From Nisaea sp. (lineage in GTDB: Bacteria; Pseudomonadota; Alphaproteobacteria; Thalassobaculales; Thalassobaculaceae), in NCBI RefSeq assembly GCF_017640745.1, contig NZ_JAEPQA010000005.1, positions 119,806 to 183,805 on the forward strand: a DNA stretch of 64,000 nucleotides, in the 5' to 3' direction. Positions within the stretch are counted from its first letter, which is position 1; the number at the start of each line of letters is the position of its first letter. Made by a program: the position numbers and the translations under genes. Shown here piece after piece: positions 47,404-58,174 of the stretch. The notes under the pieces were generated by a model. That model saw nothing but the letters and a program-made list of their open reading frames with translations, searched no databases and had not been told where the DNA came from.

Positions 47404-48636
47404 TCAGCCGCGCGCCCGTTTCACCAGTCCGCGCAGATCGAAATCCGGATCTGCCGCCTGCTCTGGCGTCACCTCAGCCTCCATTGCAATCAGACGCCGC
47501 GCCAGCGCGTGGTCGCCCGCCTTGTTCACCGACTCGACGCAGCGCAGCTTGCCGCCGGAGAAGAGGAAAGCCGAGAAAGACCCGCTCTCCGGATTGCCGC
47601 GCAGCACCGCCTCCTCCGAACCGTCCGAAAGGCCTGCAATCTGCAGCTTGGCCTCGGCCTGATCCGACCAGAACCACGGCACTTCATGGTAAGGCGCAGC
47701 CTCGCCGAGCAACGCCGCCGCCGCGGTCTTCGCCTGGTCGACAGCATTCTGGACGGATTCGAGCCGCACCCGCCGGCCGAGTTGCCAGTGCACGTAGCTC
47801 GCGCAATCACCGATCGCCGCGATCTCCGGCACCGAACTCAGCATGATCTCGTTCACCGCAATACCGTTCTCAAGCGTCAGCCCCGCACTTTCAGCGAGTT
47901 CCGTGCAGGGGACCACACCGGTCCCGGAAATCACGCAATCGGCCTCGATCACCGTTCCGTCCGCCAGATCCGCGCCGGACGCCTTTCCGCCCGAAACGCG
48001 CACGCCGGCGACGCGGGCATTCAGACGGATATCGGCGCCGAGCGAAGTCAGATAACCGAAGAAATACGCGGACACCGTCGGCGACACCGCGCGCGCCATC
48101 AGCCGGCCTTCGGCTTCGAGAACGGTGACCTTCTTGCCGAGCTGGGCGGCGGTCGCCGCGATCTCCAGACCGATGAACCCGCCGCCGATCACCAGAACCG
48201 AGCCGGAGGCATCGAAGGCGGCCTTGATTTCCTGGCTGTCGTGATAGGTCCTGAGCTCGAACACGCCCGGCGCGTCGACGTTCGGCACCGGGATCCGGCG
48301 CGGACGGGAGCCGACCGCGAGCACGATCTTCGAACAGGCGATGCTGCTGCCATCGGCGAGCGTGACCGATCCCGCGCCGCGGTCGATCGCCGTCGCCTCG
48401 GTCCCCAGCCGCAGGTCGATGTTGCGGTCGGTGTAGAATTTCTCCGGACGCAGGATCGTCGGCTTCGGGTCCGGTTCCTTGATATAGCCCTTGGAAAGCG
48501 GCGGCTTCTGGTAGGGAAGATCCGGCTCGCTGGTCAGCATGGTGAGCGGACCCTCGTAGCCCTTCTCGCGCAGGCTGGCCGCCATCTGCACACCGCCATG
48601 GCTGGCGCCCACGATCACGATGCCCTTGTCCGTCAC
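47404..48636 (-). CDS. FAD-dependent ferredoxin/rubredoxin reductase (rhodocoxin-reductase-like)
   Basis: IVIVGASHGGVQMAASLREKGYEG; LVIGGGFIGLEIAATAAQLGKKVTVLEAE; reductase C-terminal domain EVPWFWSDQAEAKLQIAG. Confidence 0.9.
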   Translation of the reverse strand: MTDKGIVIVGASHGGVQMAASLREKGYEGPLTMLTSEPDLPYQKPPLSKGYIKEPDPKPTILRPEKFYTDRNIDLRLGTEATAIDRGAGSVTLADGSSIACSKIVLAVGSRPRRIPVPNVDAPGVFELRTYHDSQEIKAAFDASGSVLVIGGGFIGLEIAATAAQLGKKVTVLEAEGRLMARAVSPTVSAYFFGYLTSLGADIRLNARVAGVRVSGGKASGADLADGTVIEADCVISGTGVVPCTELAESAGLTLENGIAVNEIMLSSVPEIAAIGDCASYVHWQLGRRVRLESVQNAVDQAKTAAAALLGEAAPYHEVPWFWSDQAEAKLQIAGLSDGSEEAVLRGNPESGSFSAFLFSGGKLRCVESVNKAGDHALARRLIAMEAEVTPEQAADPDFDLRGLVKRARG

Positions 48637-48677
48637 GGGCTTCCTCCCTGCAATGAACTATAGTGCAGAGTCCTAGC

Positions 48678-49715
48678 CTATTCCTTCAGCAGAGAGGAAT
48701 AGATTTCAGCATCGCCGATCTCGCCGACCAGCTTTCCGTCCGCAACAACGCGGATCGGCTCGGAGGTCCGGATGCGGGAGCGCATCAGATCGGCGAGCGG
48801 CGTGTCCGGGCCGGCGGTCACCGCGCCGTCAGGGATGGAACCGCCCTCTTCCACGCGCCGCATCACCGAAGAGGCTGTCAGCACATTGAGCGGGTTCATA
48901 TGGGAGACGAATTCCGCGACATATTCATTTGCCGGCTCGAGCACGATCTGCTGCGGCGTGCCGCACTGGACAATGCGTCCGCCCTCCATGATCGCGACCT
49001 TCGATCCGAGTTTCAGCGCCTCGTCGAGATCGTGGCTGACGAAGATGATCGTGCGCTGCAACTGCGATTGCAAGTCGAGCAACTCATCCTGAAGTTTTGC
49101 CCTGATCAGCGGATCGAGTGCGGAAAAAGGTTCGTCCATCAGCAGGATCGGGGCTTCCGTTGCGAAGGCACGGGCAAGCCCCACGCGCTGCTGCATGCCG
49201 CCCGAAAGTTCATGCACCTTGCGGCCCGCCCAGTCGCCGAGACCGACAAGGGAGAGCTGCTTCGAGACGCGCTCGTCCCGTTCCGCCTTCGGCACACCGG
49301 CGAGTTCAAGCCCGAGACCGACATTCTCCGCCACCGTGCGCCAGGGCAGCAGGGCGAAGTTCTGGAACACCATCGTGACACGGCTTGTGCGCAGCCGGCG
49401 GAGCGTCGCTTCGTCTGCCGTCGCGACGTCGATTTCGGCTTCGCCGTCGTCGACCCAGACGGCTCCGCGCACCACCGGATTGAGCCCGTTCACAGACCGA
49501 AGCAACGTCGACTTGCCGGAGCCGGACAGTCCCATGATGACGACGATCTCGCCCGGCTCGACCGTGAGGCTGCAATCGTGCACGCCGAGGATCTGGCCGG
49601 TCTGCTCCTGGATCTCGGCCCGCTCCATGCCGCTGTCCATCAGTGGGAGAGCGGTTTCGGGATTGTCGCCGAAAACGATGTTCACCGCGTCGAAGCGGAC
49701 GGCCGGGCGGCTCAT
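48678..49715 (-). CDS. choV: Choline/glycine-betaine ABC transporter ATP-binding protein
   Basis: GLSGSGKSTLLRSVNGLNP; LSGGMQQRVGLARAFATEAPILLMDEPFSALDPLIR; CBS-like tail. Confidence 0.92.
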   Translation of the reverse strand: MSRPAVRFDAVNIVFGDNPETALPLMDSGMERAEIQEQTGQILGVHDCSLTVEPGEIVVIMGLSGSGKSTLLRSVNGLNPVVRGAVWVDDGEAEIDVATADEATLRRLRTSRVTMVFQNFALLPWRTVAENVGLGLELAGVPKAERDERVSKQLSLVGLGDWAGRKVHELSGGMQQRVGLARAFATEAPILLMDEPFSALDPLIRAKLQDELLDLQSQLQRTIIFVSHDLDEALKLGSKVAIMEGGRIVQCGTPQQIVLEPANEYVAEFVSHMNPLNVLTASSVMRRVEEGGSIPDGAVTAGPDTPLADLMRSRIRTSEPIRVVADGKLVGEIGDAEIYSSLLKE

Positions 49716-50554
49716 TTGCCTGCTCCTTCGCGGCCACGGAACATCCGGTCGAGGATGATGGCGATCAGCACGATCGCCAGCCCGACCTCGAAGCCCTTGG
49801 CGATATTGACCTGATTAAGGGCACGCAGCGTCGGCACGCCGAGCCCGTCGGCACCGACCAGCGCGGCGATAACGACCATGGAGAGCGAGAGCATGATGGT
49901 CTGAGTCAGCCCCGCCATGATCTGCGGCATGGCGTAGGGCAGTTCCACCTTCCAGAGCAGCTGCGTCCGGGTCGCCCCGAAGGCCTCGCCCGCTTCGAGC
50001 AGCATCTTCGGCGTGGAGGAAATGCCGAGATGGGTCAGCCGGATCGGGGCGGGAATGGCGAAGATCACCGTCGCGATCAGCCCCGGCACCATGCCGAGCC
50101 CGAAGAGGATCAGGGCCGGGATCAGATAGACGAAGGTCGGGATGGTCTGCATCAGGTCGAGCACCGGACGCATGGCTGAGAAGAGCCAGGGCCGCCTGGC
50201 CGCGGCAATCCCGAGCGGCACGCCCACGCCCATGCAGACGACAGAGGAGGCCAGCACGAGGGCGACCGTCTCGGTCGTCTCTTCCCAATAGCCCTGGTTG
50301 ATGATCAGCAGCAGGCCCACCGCCACCAGCAGCGGGAACCAGAAATTGCGGCGAACGGCATAGGCGATCCCGGTTGCAATGGCGACCGCGAGCAGCGGAT
50401 GCGGCGCCTGCAGCACCCAGAGGATGGCCTCGATCATGAATTCGAGCCCGGCCGCGAGCCCATCGAAGAACCAGGCGCCGTGGTCGGTCAGCCAGTCGAC
50501 GACGTTCTGCGCCGCTTTGCCCACCGGCAGCTTGTTTTCGGTCAGCCACTCCAT
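49712..50554 (-). CDS. choW: Choline ABC transporter permease
   Basis: ProW-like permease; MVVIAALVGADGLGVPTLRALNQVNIAKGFEVGLAIVLIAIILDR; ATGA overlap with choV. Confidence 0.92.
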   Translation of the reverse strand: MEWLTENKLPVGKAAQNVVDWLTDHGAWFFDGLAAGLEFMIEAILWVLQAPHPLLAVAIATGIAYAVRRNFWFPLLVAVGLLLIINQGYWEETTETVALVLASSVVCMGVGVPLGIAAARRPWLFSAMRPVLDLMQTIPTFVYLIPALILFGLGMVPGLIATVIFAIPAPIRLTHLGISSTPKMLLEAGEAFGATRTQLLWKVELPYAMPQIMAGLTQTIMLSLSMVVIAALVGADGLGVPTLRALNQVNIAKGFEVGLAIVLIAIILDRMFRGREGAGK

Positions 50555-50598
50555 GGAACGCCCCTCCGCTGTGCGATCGCTCCGGATGCACGCAAACA

Positions 50599-50622
50599 GG
50601 AGGCGGCAGAGACACCGCCTCC
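50599..50622. other. Stem-loop between choX and choW without T-tract
   Basis: GGAGGCGG-CAGAGACA-CCGCCTCC. Confidence 0.7.
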
Positions 50623-50638
50623 CGCAGTTACGAGGTTC

Positions 50639-51580
50639 TTAGAGGCCGAGCGCCTTGCGGACCGCCGGCAGGGCCGCCTGACCGTCGATCGTGGTGACGC
50701 CGGAGAGCCAGGCGTCGAGGATGCCGGCATTGGCCTTCAGCCACTTCTTCGCCGCATCCTTCGGCTCTTCGCCGTCATTCAGGATCGCGCCCATGATCTC
50801 GTTTTCCATGCGGAGCGAGAACATCAGGTTGTCGAGCAACCGGCCGACATTCGGGCATTCCTTGGCATAGCCGGCGCGGGTGTTGGTATAGACCGTCGCA
50901 CCGCCGAGATCCGGGCCGAAATAGTCATCGCCGCCGGAAAGATAGGCCATCTCGAAATTGGCGTTCATCGGGTGCGGTTCCCAACCGAGGAAGACCACCG
51001 GTTCCTCTTTCTTCACCGCACGGGCGACCTGCGCCAGCATGCCCTGCTCGGAGGATTCGACCACGTCGAAGCCCTTCAGTCCGAAGGCGTCCTTCTCGAT
51101 CATGTCGAGGATCAGGCGGTTGCCGTCGTTGCCTGGCTCGATGCCGTAGATCTTGCCGTCGAGCTTGTCCTTGAACTTGGCGATATCGGCGAAGCTCTTG
51201 AGACCTGCGTCATAGGCGTATTTCGGCACCGCGAGGGTGTATTTCGCGCCGTAGAGATTGACCCCGGTGGTGTCTACCGAGCCCTCGTCGCGGTATTTCG
51301 CGATATCGCCTTCCATCGTCGGCATCCAGTTGCCGAGGAAGACATCGATATCCTTGTTCTTCATCGAGGCATAGGTCACCGGGACGGACAGCACCTTGAC
51401 GTCGGTCTTGTACCCCATCGCCTCGAGCACGGTGGTGGTCGCGGCCGTCGTCGCCGTGATGTCGGTCCAGCCGACATCGGAGAAACGGACGGTCGAGCAA
51501 TGATCGTCGGCAAACGCGGCGCCGGAGGACAGCAGTCCCGCAGCCAGCGCGGCAGCGAACGCAATTCTGGATTTCAGCAT
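50639..51580 (-). CDS. choX: Choline ABC transporter substrate-binding protein
   Basis: Signal peptide; VRFSDVGWTDITATTAATTTVLEAMGYKTDVKVLSVPVTYASMKNKDIDVFLGNWMPTMEGD. Confidence 0.93.
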   Translation of the reverse strand: MLKSRIAFAAALAAGLLSSGAAFADDHCSTVRFSDVGWTDITATTAATTTVLEAMGYKTDVKVLSVPVTYASMKNKDIDVFLGNWMPTMEGDIAKYRDEGSVDTTGVNLYGAKYTLAVPKYAYDAGLKSFADIAKFKDKLDGKIYGIEPGNDGNRLILDMIEKDAFGLKGFDVVESSEQGMLAQVARAVKKEEPVVFLGWEPHPMNANFEMAYLSGGDDYFGPDLGGATVYTNTRAGYAKECPNVGRLLDNLMFSLRMENEIMGAILNDGEEPKDAAKKWLKANAGILDAWLSGVTTIDGQAALPAVRKALGL

Positions 51581-51657
51581 TTTTCGGCTCCCTGTTGTTT
51601 AGCCCCCGTTTGTTCCGGTTAGGCAAACACCATAGCTGATCCAGCGCAAGATTTTTA

Positions 51658-51677
51658 TTGATTGAGCAGTCAATCAA
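51658..51677. promoter_or_regulatory. Candidate BetI operator in choX/betI divergent promoter
   Basis: TTGATTGA-GCAG-TCAATCAA, perfect 8-bp arms. Confidence 0.7.
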
Positions 51678-51710
51678 AAATACGGTCGGGCGTGAAAGGA
51701 CCCGCCGCCC

Positions 51711-52301
51711 ATGCCCAAAATCGGAATGGAACCGATCCGCCGCAAAGCGCTGATCAACGCCGCGATCGAGGCCATCCACGCGCGCGGGTCCTATGACGTG
51801 ACGATGGGCGAGATCGCCCGCGAGGCCGGCGTCTCGACCGCCCTCGCGCATCACTATTTCGGCAGCAAGGACCAGCTCCTCCTCGCCACCATGCGGCATC
51901 TGCTGAGCGAGCTCGGCGGCGATATCGTCGCGGCGCTGCAGGAGGCCGAGACCCCGCGCGAACGCATCACCGGGATCATCCGGGCAAACTTCGGCTCGGA
52001 CCAGTTCCGCCCGGCGACGATCTCCGCCTGGCTGACCTTCTATGTGAAAGCTCAGGGCTCCGGTCCCGCGCGCCGCGTGCTCTCGGTCTATGCAAGGCGC
52101 CTGCGCAGCAATCTCTGCCATGCCCTCAGGCAGATCACCGACGGGGAAAGCGCGAAGCGGATCGCCGAAGGTACCGCGGCGATGATCGACGGACTCTATC
52201 TCCGCCACGCCCTGCTGGACAGCGACCCCGACCGCGAGGCGGCGATCCGGCTGACAGAGGACTATGTCGACGCCCAGCTGACCGCCGGGGCAACGCGATG
52301 A
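51711..52301 (+). CDS. betI: TetR-family choline-responsive repressor BetI
   Basis: [65 protein letters not shown]. Confidence 0.95.
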   Translation: MPKIGMEPIRRKALINAAIEAIHARGSYDVTMGEIAREAGVSTALAHHYFGSKDQLLLATMRHLLSELGGDIVAALQEAETPRERITGIIRANFGSDQFRPATISAWLTFYVKAQGSGPARRVLSVYARRLRSNLCHALRQITDGESAKRIAEGTAAMIDGLYLRHALLDSDPDREAAIRLTEDYVDAQLTAGATR

Positions 52302-53815
52302 CGCGGAAGCCCAACATCCTGATCCTGATGGTCGACCAGCTGAACGGAACCCTGTTTCCGGACGGGCCGGCCGATTTCCTGCACGCACCGGCATTGCGCG
52401 CGCTTGCCGAACGCTCAGTCCGCTTCCGCAACAGCTACACCGCAAGCCCGCTCTGCGCCCCTGGCCGCGCCTCTTTCATGTCCGGCCGTCTGCCCTCGCG
52501 AACCCGGGTCTACGACAACGCAGCCGAGTTCAGCTCGGACATCCCGACCTACGCGCATCACCTGCGCCGCGCCGGTTACTACACCTGCCTCTCCGGCAAG
52601 ATGCATTTCGTCGGCCCGGACCAGCTGCACGGTTTCGAGGAGCGCCTGACCACCGACATCTATCCGGCCGATTTCGGCTGGACCCCGGACTACAGAAAAC
52701 CGGGAGAGCGGATCGACTGGTGGTACCACAATCTCGGCTCGGTCACCGGCGCCGGCGTCGCCGAGATCAGCAACCAGATGGAATATGACGACGAGGTCGC
52801 CTTCAACGCGGAACAGAAGCTCTACCAGCTCTCCCGCGGCGGCGACGCGCGCCCCTGGTGCCTCACCGTAAGCTTCACCCACCCACACGATCCCTACGTC
52901 GCCAGGCGGAAATTCTGGGATCTGTACGAAGACTGCCCGGCGCTGCTACCGCGGATTCCCGAAATGGCCTTCGAGGCCCAGGATCCGCACAGCAAGCGGC
53001 TATATCTCGCGAACGACTACCGCAAATTCGACATTACGGTAGAGAATGTACGCCGCTCGCGCCGGGCCTATTTCTCCAACATCTCCTATCTCGACGAGAA
53101 GATCGCAGGCCTGCTCGACACGCTGAAGCGCTGCCGGATGGACGAGGACACGATGATCGTCTTCGTCTCGGACCATGGCGACATGCTCGGCGAGCGGGGG
53201 CTCTGGTTCAAGATGAGCTTCTACGAGGGCTCCGCCCGCGTGCCGCTGATGATCGCCGGCCCCGGCATCGAGGGCCGTACGGTGACCGAACCTGTCTCGA
53301 CCATCGACCTGACCCCGACCCTGGCCGATCTCGCCGGCGTCGATCTCTCCGATGTCGCGCCCTGGACCGACGGCCATTCGCTCGTCCCGCAGATCCGGGG
53401 CGAGGAGCGGACGGCACCTGTTTACATGGAATACGCCGCCGAAGGCTCCTACGCGCCGATGGTCTCGATCCGCCATGGCAGGTTCAAGTTCAACCACTGC
53501 GAACTCGACCCGCCGCAGCTCTTCGATCTGGAAGAAGATCCCGAGGAGCTGGTGAACCTCGCGGAAGACCCCGCTTACGCGGAAACGCTGAACGACTTCA
53601 CCGCCGAGATGCGGGCGCACTGGGACATGGACAGGTTCGACCGCGAGGTCAGGGACAGCCAGGCAAGGCGCTGGGTCGTCTACGAGGCGCTGCGCAACGG
53701 CTCCTACTATCCGTGGGACTTCCAGCCGCTGCAGAAAGCCTCCGAGCGCTACATGCGCAATCACATGGATCTCAACGTACTCGAGGAGAACGCGCGCTTC
53801 CCGCGCGGCGAGTAA
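52298..53815 (+). CDS. betC: Choline-sulfatase BetC
   Basis: [18 protein letters not shown]; sulfatase motif [21 protein letters not shown] (Cys-x-Pro-x-Arg type); choline-sulfatase C-terminus. Confidence 0.95.
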   Translation: MTRKPNILILMVDQLNGTLFPDGPADFLHAPALRALAERSVRFRNSYTASPLCAPGRASFMSGRLPSRTRVYDNAAEFSSDIPTYAHHLRRAGYYTCLSGKMHFVGPDQLHGFEERLTTDIYPADFGWTPDYRKPGERIDWWYHNLGSVTGAGVAEISNQMEYDDEVAFNAEQKLYQLSRGGDARPWCLTVSFTHPHDPYVARRKFWDLYEDCPALLPRIPEMAFEAQDPHSKRLYLANDYRKFDITVENVRRSRRAYFSNISYLDEKIAGLLDTLKRCRMDEDTMIVFVSDHGDMLGERGLWFKMSFYEGSARVPLMIAGPGIEGRTVTEPVSTIDLTPTLADLAGVDLSDVAPWTDGHSLVPQIRGEERTAPVYMEYAAEGSYAPMVSIRHGRFKFNHCELDPPQLFDLEEDPEELVNLAEDPAYAETLNDFTAEMRAHWDMDRFDREVRDSQARRWVVYEALRNGSYYPWDFQPLQKASERYMRNHMDLNVLEENARFPRGE

Positions 53816-53819
53816 GGCA

Positions 53820-55469
53820 ATGCAGGCAGATTTCGTAATTGTGGGGTCGGGCTCGGCGGGCGCGGTCATGGCGGACCGTCTTTCGGCGGACGGCAAGCAT
53901 TCCGTCATCGTCATCGAGTTCGGCGGGACGGACATGGGCCCGTTCATCCAGATGCCGGCGGCCCTCTCCTATCCGATGAACATGAGCCGCTATGACTGGG
54001 GCTACCAGAGCGAGCCGGAACCGCATCTGGGCGGCCGCCGCCTCGCCTGCCCGCGCGGCAAGGTGATCGGCGGATCCTCCTCGATCAACGGCATGGTCTA
54101 TGTCCGCGGCCACGCGCGCGATTTCGACCATTGGGAGGAACAGGGCGCGAGGGGCTGGGCCTACAAGGACGTGCTGCCCTATTTCGAGCGCATGGAGACG
54201 AGCCATGGCGGCCAGGACGGCTGGCGCGGCACCGACGGGCCGCTGCATGTCAGCCGCGGGCCGCGCCGGAACCCGCTCTATCACGCCTTCGTCGAGGCGG
54301 GCAGGCAGGCGGGCTTCGAGCTGACCGAGGACTATAACGGCGAGAAGCAGGAAGGCTTCGGGCCGATGGAGATGACGGTCCATCAAGGCCGCCGCTGGTC
54401 AGCCGCCAACGCCTACCTGAAACCGGCGTTGAAACGGAGCAACCTGACGCTGGTGAACGGTCTCGCGCGGAAGGTCACCTTCGACGGCAAGCGGGCGACG
54501 GGCGTCGAGATCTCCCGCGGCGGCAGCGTGGAGACGATCACCGCAAACCGCGAAGTGATCCTCGCCGCCTCCTCGATCAACTCGCCGAAACTGCTGAAGC
54601 TTTCGGGCATCGGCCCCGCGGTCGAGCTTGCCGGACACGGCATCGAGGTGCTGGCGGACCGGCCCGGCGTCGGCGCCAACCTGCAGGATCACCTGGAGCT
54701 CTATATCCAGCAGGAATGCACCCAGCCGATCAGCCTTTATTCGAAGCTGAACCTCTTCTCCAAGGGCCTGATCGGGCTCGAATGGCTGCTCTTCAAGTCC
54801 GGCCTCGGCGCGACCAACCATTTCGAAAGCGCAGCTTTCCTGCGTTCGAAACCCGGCGTCGAATATCCGGACATCCAGTACCATTTCCTGCCAGTCGCGA
54901 TCCGCTATGACGGCAAGGCACCGGCCAAGTCCCACGGTTTCCAGGCCCATGTCGGGCCGATGCGCTCGAAGTCGCGCGGCAGCGTCACCCTGCGCTCCGC
55001 CGATCCGCTCGACCCGCCGGCGATCCGCTTCAATTACATGAGCCACGCCGACGACTGGGCGGATTTCCGCCACTGTATCCGCCTCACCCGCGAGATCTTC
55101 GGCCAGCAGGCCTTCGATCCGTTCCGCGGCAGGGAGATCGCGCCAGGAGACCACGTCGCCAGCGACGAGGCGCTCGACGATTTCATCCGCGACGCGGTCG
55201 AGAGCGCCTACCATCCCTGCGGTACCTGCCGCATGGGCCCGGCGGACGACCCGATGGCAGTGGTCGATCCGGAGAACCGGGTGATCGGGGTTGAGGGTCT
55301 CCGTCTCGCCGACAGCTCGATCTTCCCGCGGATCCCGAACGGCAATCTGAACGGCCCGTCGATCATGGTCGGCGAGAAGGCCTCGGACCATATTCTCGGC
55401 AAGGCGCCCCTTGCGCCGTCGAACAAGCAGCCCTGGATCAATCCGCGCTGGCAGACGTCAGACCGCTGA
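53820..55469 (+). CDS. betA: Choline dehydrogenase BetA (GMC oxidoreductase)
   Basis: [57 protein letters not shown]-terminal GMC motif. Confidence 0.95.
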   Translation: MQADFVIVGSGSAGAVMADRLSADGKHSVIVIEFGGTDMGPFIQMPAALSYPMNMSRYDWGYQSEPEPHLGGRRLACPRGKVIGGSSSINGMVYVRGHARDFDHWEEQGARGWAYKDVLPYFERMETSHGGQDGWRGTDGPLHVSRGPRRNPLYHAFVEAGRQAGFELTEDYNGEKQEGFGPMEMTVHQGRRWSAANAYLKPALKRSNLTLVNGLARKVTFDGKRATGVEISRGGSVETITANREVILAASSINSPKLLKLSGIGPAVELAGHGIEVLADRPGVGANLQDHLELYIQQECTQPISLYSKLNLFSKGLIGLEWLLFKSGLGATNHFESAAFLRSKPGVEYPDIQYHFLPVAIRYDGKAPAKSHGFQAHVGPMRSKSRGSVTLRSADPLDPPAIRFNYMSHADDWADFRHCIRLTREIFGQQAFDPFRGREIAPGDHVASDEALDDFIRDAVESAYHPCGTCRMGPADDPMAVVDPENRVIGVEGLRLADSSIFPRIPNGNLNGPSIMVGEKASDHILGKAPLAPSNKQPWINPRWQTSDR

Positions 55470-55497
55470 GCCGCCCGCGACCCAAGAGGACCGAAAG

Positions 55498-56961
55498 ATG
55501 CGCGCCCAACCGAAAGCCTCCCACTTCATCGCCGGCTCCTATATCGAGAGCCCCGGCGGCAAGGGTTTCGACAGCCTCTACCCCGCGACCGGCGAAGTCA
55601 TCGCCAAGATGCATGCCGCCAGCGGCTCGACCATCGACAAGGCGGTCGCCGCGGCCCGCGAGGCGCAGAAGGAATGGGCGGCGCTGAGCGGGGCGGAACG
55701 CGGCCGGGTGCTGCGGCGGGCGGCGGAGATCCTCCGCGCGCGCAACCGCGAGCTGTCGGAGCTGGAGACGCTCGATACCGGCAAGCCGCTGCAGGAGACT
55801 CTGGTCGCTGACGCCGCCTCCGGCGCGGACTGCCTCGAGTATTTCGGCGGGATCGCGGCCGACATTCATGGCGAGTTCACAGATCTCGGCGGCTCCTTCG
55901 CCTACACGAAACGGGAACCGCTCGGCGTCTGCGTCGGCATCGGGGCCTGGAACTACCCGATCCAGATCGCCTGCTGGAAATCGGCCCCGGCGCTCGCCTG
56001 CGGCAACGCGATGATCTTCAAGCCGTCGGAAACCACGCCGCTGACCGCTCTTAAGCTTGCCGAGATCTACAAGGAGGCAGGGCTGCCAGACGGCGTCTTC
56101 AACGTCGTGCAGGGCTTCGGCGATGTCGGCGCCGCACTCGTCGCCCATCCGGGCGTCGCCAAGGTCTCGGTCACAGGCTCGGTGCCGACCGGCACACGGG
56201 TCATGGCGGCGGCGGCGGAAGGGCTGAAGCAGGTCACCCTCGAGCTTGGCGGCAAGTCGCCGCTGGTCGTCTTCGAGGACGCGAATATCGAGAACGCGAT
56301 CTCCGGCGCCATGATCGGCAATTTCTATTCGAGCGGCCAGATCTGCTCCAACGGCACCCGCGTCTTCGTGCAGAAGTCCATCAAGCAGAAGTTCCTCGAG
56401 CGTCTGCGCGAACGCACGGCGAAGATCCGGCTCGGCGATCCGATGGACGAAGCAACCCATCTCGGCCCCCTCGTCTCAAAGGCTCAGTTCGAGAAGGTGC
56501 TCGGTTATATCGCGAGGGGCCGCGAGGAAGGCGCCCGCGTGATCATCGGCGGCGATGCCGCGACCGTTCCCTCCTTCAAGGACGGCTGGTTCGTCGCCCC
56601 GACCGTCTTCGCCGACGTGAAGGACAGCATGACCATCGCCCGCGAGGAGATCTTCGGCCCGGTTATGTGCGTGCTCGACTTCGACTCAGAAGAGGAAGTT
56701 GTCGCCCGTGCCAATGCGACCGAGTTCGGTCTCGCCGCCGGCGTCTTCACGAAGGACATCCAGCGCGGCCATCGGGTCGTCGCCGCGCTCGAAGCAGGCA
56801 CCTGCTGGATCAACGCCTACAACCTGACCCCCATCGAGATGCCCTTCGGCGGGATGAAAAAATCCGGCATCGGCCGCGAGAACGCCCGCGCCGCAATCGA
56901 GCATTACACCCAGCTGAAGAGCGTCTATGTCGAGATGGGGGACGTCGAGAGCCCTTACTGA
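55498..56961 (+). CDS. betB: Betaine-aldehyde dehydrogenase BetB
   Basis: [48 protein letters not shown]-terminal [38 protein letters not shown]. Confidence 0.96.
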   Translation: MRAQPKASHFIAGSYIESPGGKGFDSLYPATGEVIAKMHAASGSTIDKAVAAAREAQKEWAALSGAERGRVLRRAAEILRARNRELSELETLDTGKPLQETLVADAASGADCLEYFGGIAADIHGEFTDLGGSFAYTKREPLGVCVGIGAWNYPIQIACWKSAPALACGNAMIFKPSETTPLTALKLAEIYKEAGLPDGVFNVVQGFGDVGAALVAHPGVAKVSVTGSVPTGTRVMAAAAEGLKQVTLELGGKSPLVVFEDANIENAISGAMIGNFYSSGQICSNGTRVFVQKSIKQKFLERLRERTAKIRLGDPMDEATHLGPLVSKAQFEKVLGYIARGREEGARVIIGGDAATVPSFKDGWFVAPTVFADVKDSMTIAREEIFGPVMCVLDFDSEEEVVARANATEFGLAAGVFTKDIQRGHRVVAALEAGTCWINAYNLTPIEMPFGGMKKSGIGRENARAAIEHYTQLKSVYVEMGDVESPY

Positions 56962-57002
56962 TCGGCCAACGGTTGCGTTGCCAAGGCGGTGCCGTGAATA
57001 TG

Positions 57003-57020
57003 CCCCCACGAATAAGGGGG
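57003..57020 (+). promoter_or_regulatory. Potential SD-sequestering hairpin upstream of aryl-CoA monooxygenase
   Basis: CCCCC-ACGAATAA-GGGGG with GGGGG 8 nt before the ATG at 57029. Confidence 0.45.
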
Positions 57021-57028
57021 AAACTTGA

Positions 57029-58174
57029 ATGCGCATCGCGGTTGTCGGCGGCGGGCCTGCCGGGCTCTATTTCTCGTACCTGATGAAGCGGCGGAGGCCT
57101 GAGACCGAGATCCGGCTCTACGAGCGCAATCCGGAAGGCGCCACCTTCGGCTTCGGCGTCGTCTTTTCCGACACCGCGCTCGCCTTCATGGCGGCGGACG
57201 ATCCCGAGACCCATGACGCGATCCTCCCGGCGATGGAGACCTGGCGCGATCTCGCCCTCGATCTCGAAGGCGAACGGATCGTAATCGACGGCGTCGGGTT
57301 CGCGGCGATCGGCCGCCTGGAACTGATCCAGCTCCTGACGAAGCGAGCAGAGAGCGTAGGCGTCGCACCGCAATTCGGGACGGAACTGAGCGATCTCTCG
57401 GACCTGGAGGACGCCGACCTGATCGTCGGCGCGGACGGGCTGAACTCGCTGGTGCGCGGCGACGGCGCCGATTTCGGGGCGGAGATGCCGCTGCTGGAAA
57501 ACCGCTTCATCTGGTACGGGACGGAGCGTCCTTACGAAACCCTGACCCAGTCCTTCCGCCGCTCCGCCGACGGACCGTTCAACGCGCATCATTATCGCTA
57601 CGCGCCGGACCTCAGCACCTTCATCGTCGAGACCGATGCCGCAACCTGGAACGCCGCCGGTTTCGCCGGAATGGACGAGGATGCGACCCGCGCCTATTGC
57701 GAGGAGGTCTTCGCCGACGTGCTGGACGGCCACAGGCTGATCAGCAACAAGTCGTACTGGCGCCAGTTCCCGAAACTCTCCTGCCGGAACTGGTACAGCG
57801 GCAACAGGGTGCTGATCGGAGATGCGGTCCATACCGCCCATTTCAGCATCGGCTCCGGCACGCGGCTGGCGATGGAGGACGCGCTCGCGCTTTCGAAAGC
57901 CCTCATCGAGACGCCCACGGACATTCCGGCCGCGCTCGCCGCCTACCAGGCCGCGCGCAAGCCGATCACCGACAAGCTCGTCACCGCAGCCAATACGAGC
58001 GCGGCCTGGTACGAGAATTTCGCCGAGCATATGAAACTCAAACCGGCCGATTTCGCCTATTCCTACATCCAGCGCAGCGGCCGCATCGACGACGAGCGCC
58101 TGAAGCGCCTCGCCCCGAAATTCTTCGAGACCTACAGCACCGATTGGAACAAGCGCGCGGGAGCTCGGGCATGA
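57029..58174 (+). CDS. FAD-dependent aromatic (aryl-CoA) monooxygenase, salicylyl-CoA 5-hydroxylase-like
   Basis: IAVVGGGPAGLYFSYLMKRRRPETEIRLYERN; LIGDAVHTAHFSIGSGTRLAMEDALAL; linked to aryl-CoA ligase by 4-bp overlap. Confidence 0.82.
   Translation: MRIAVVGGGPAGLYFSYLMKRRRPETEIRLYERNPEGATFGFGVVFSDTALAFMAADDPETHDAILPAMETWRDLALDLEGERIVIDGVGFAAIGRLELIQLLTKRAESVGVAPQFGTELSDLSDLEDADLIVGADGLNSLVRGDGADFGAEMPLLENRFIWYGTERPYETLTQSFRRSADGPFNAHHYRYAPDLSTFIVETDAATWNAAGFAGMDEDATRAYCEEVFADVLDGHRLISNKSYWRQFPKLSCRNWYSGNRVLIGDAVHTAHFSIGSGTRLAMEDALALSKALIETPTDIPAALAAYQAARKPITDKLVTAANTSAAWYENFAEHMKLKPADFAYSYIQRSGRIDDERLKRLAPKFFETYSTDWNKRAGARA

Noticed and set aside
57697-58170. N-terminal extension of the acyl-CoA ligase ORF (706 aa)
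   Set aside because: Extension overlaps the monooxygenase out of frame; ligase start is ATG at 58171 with ATGA coupling
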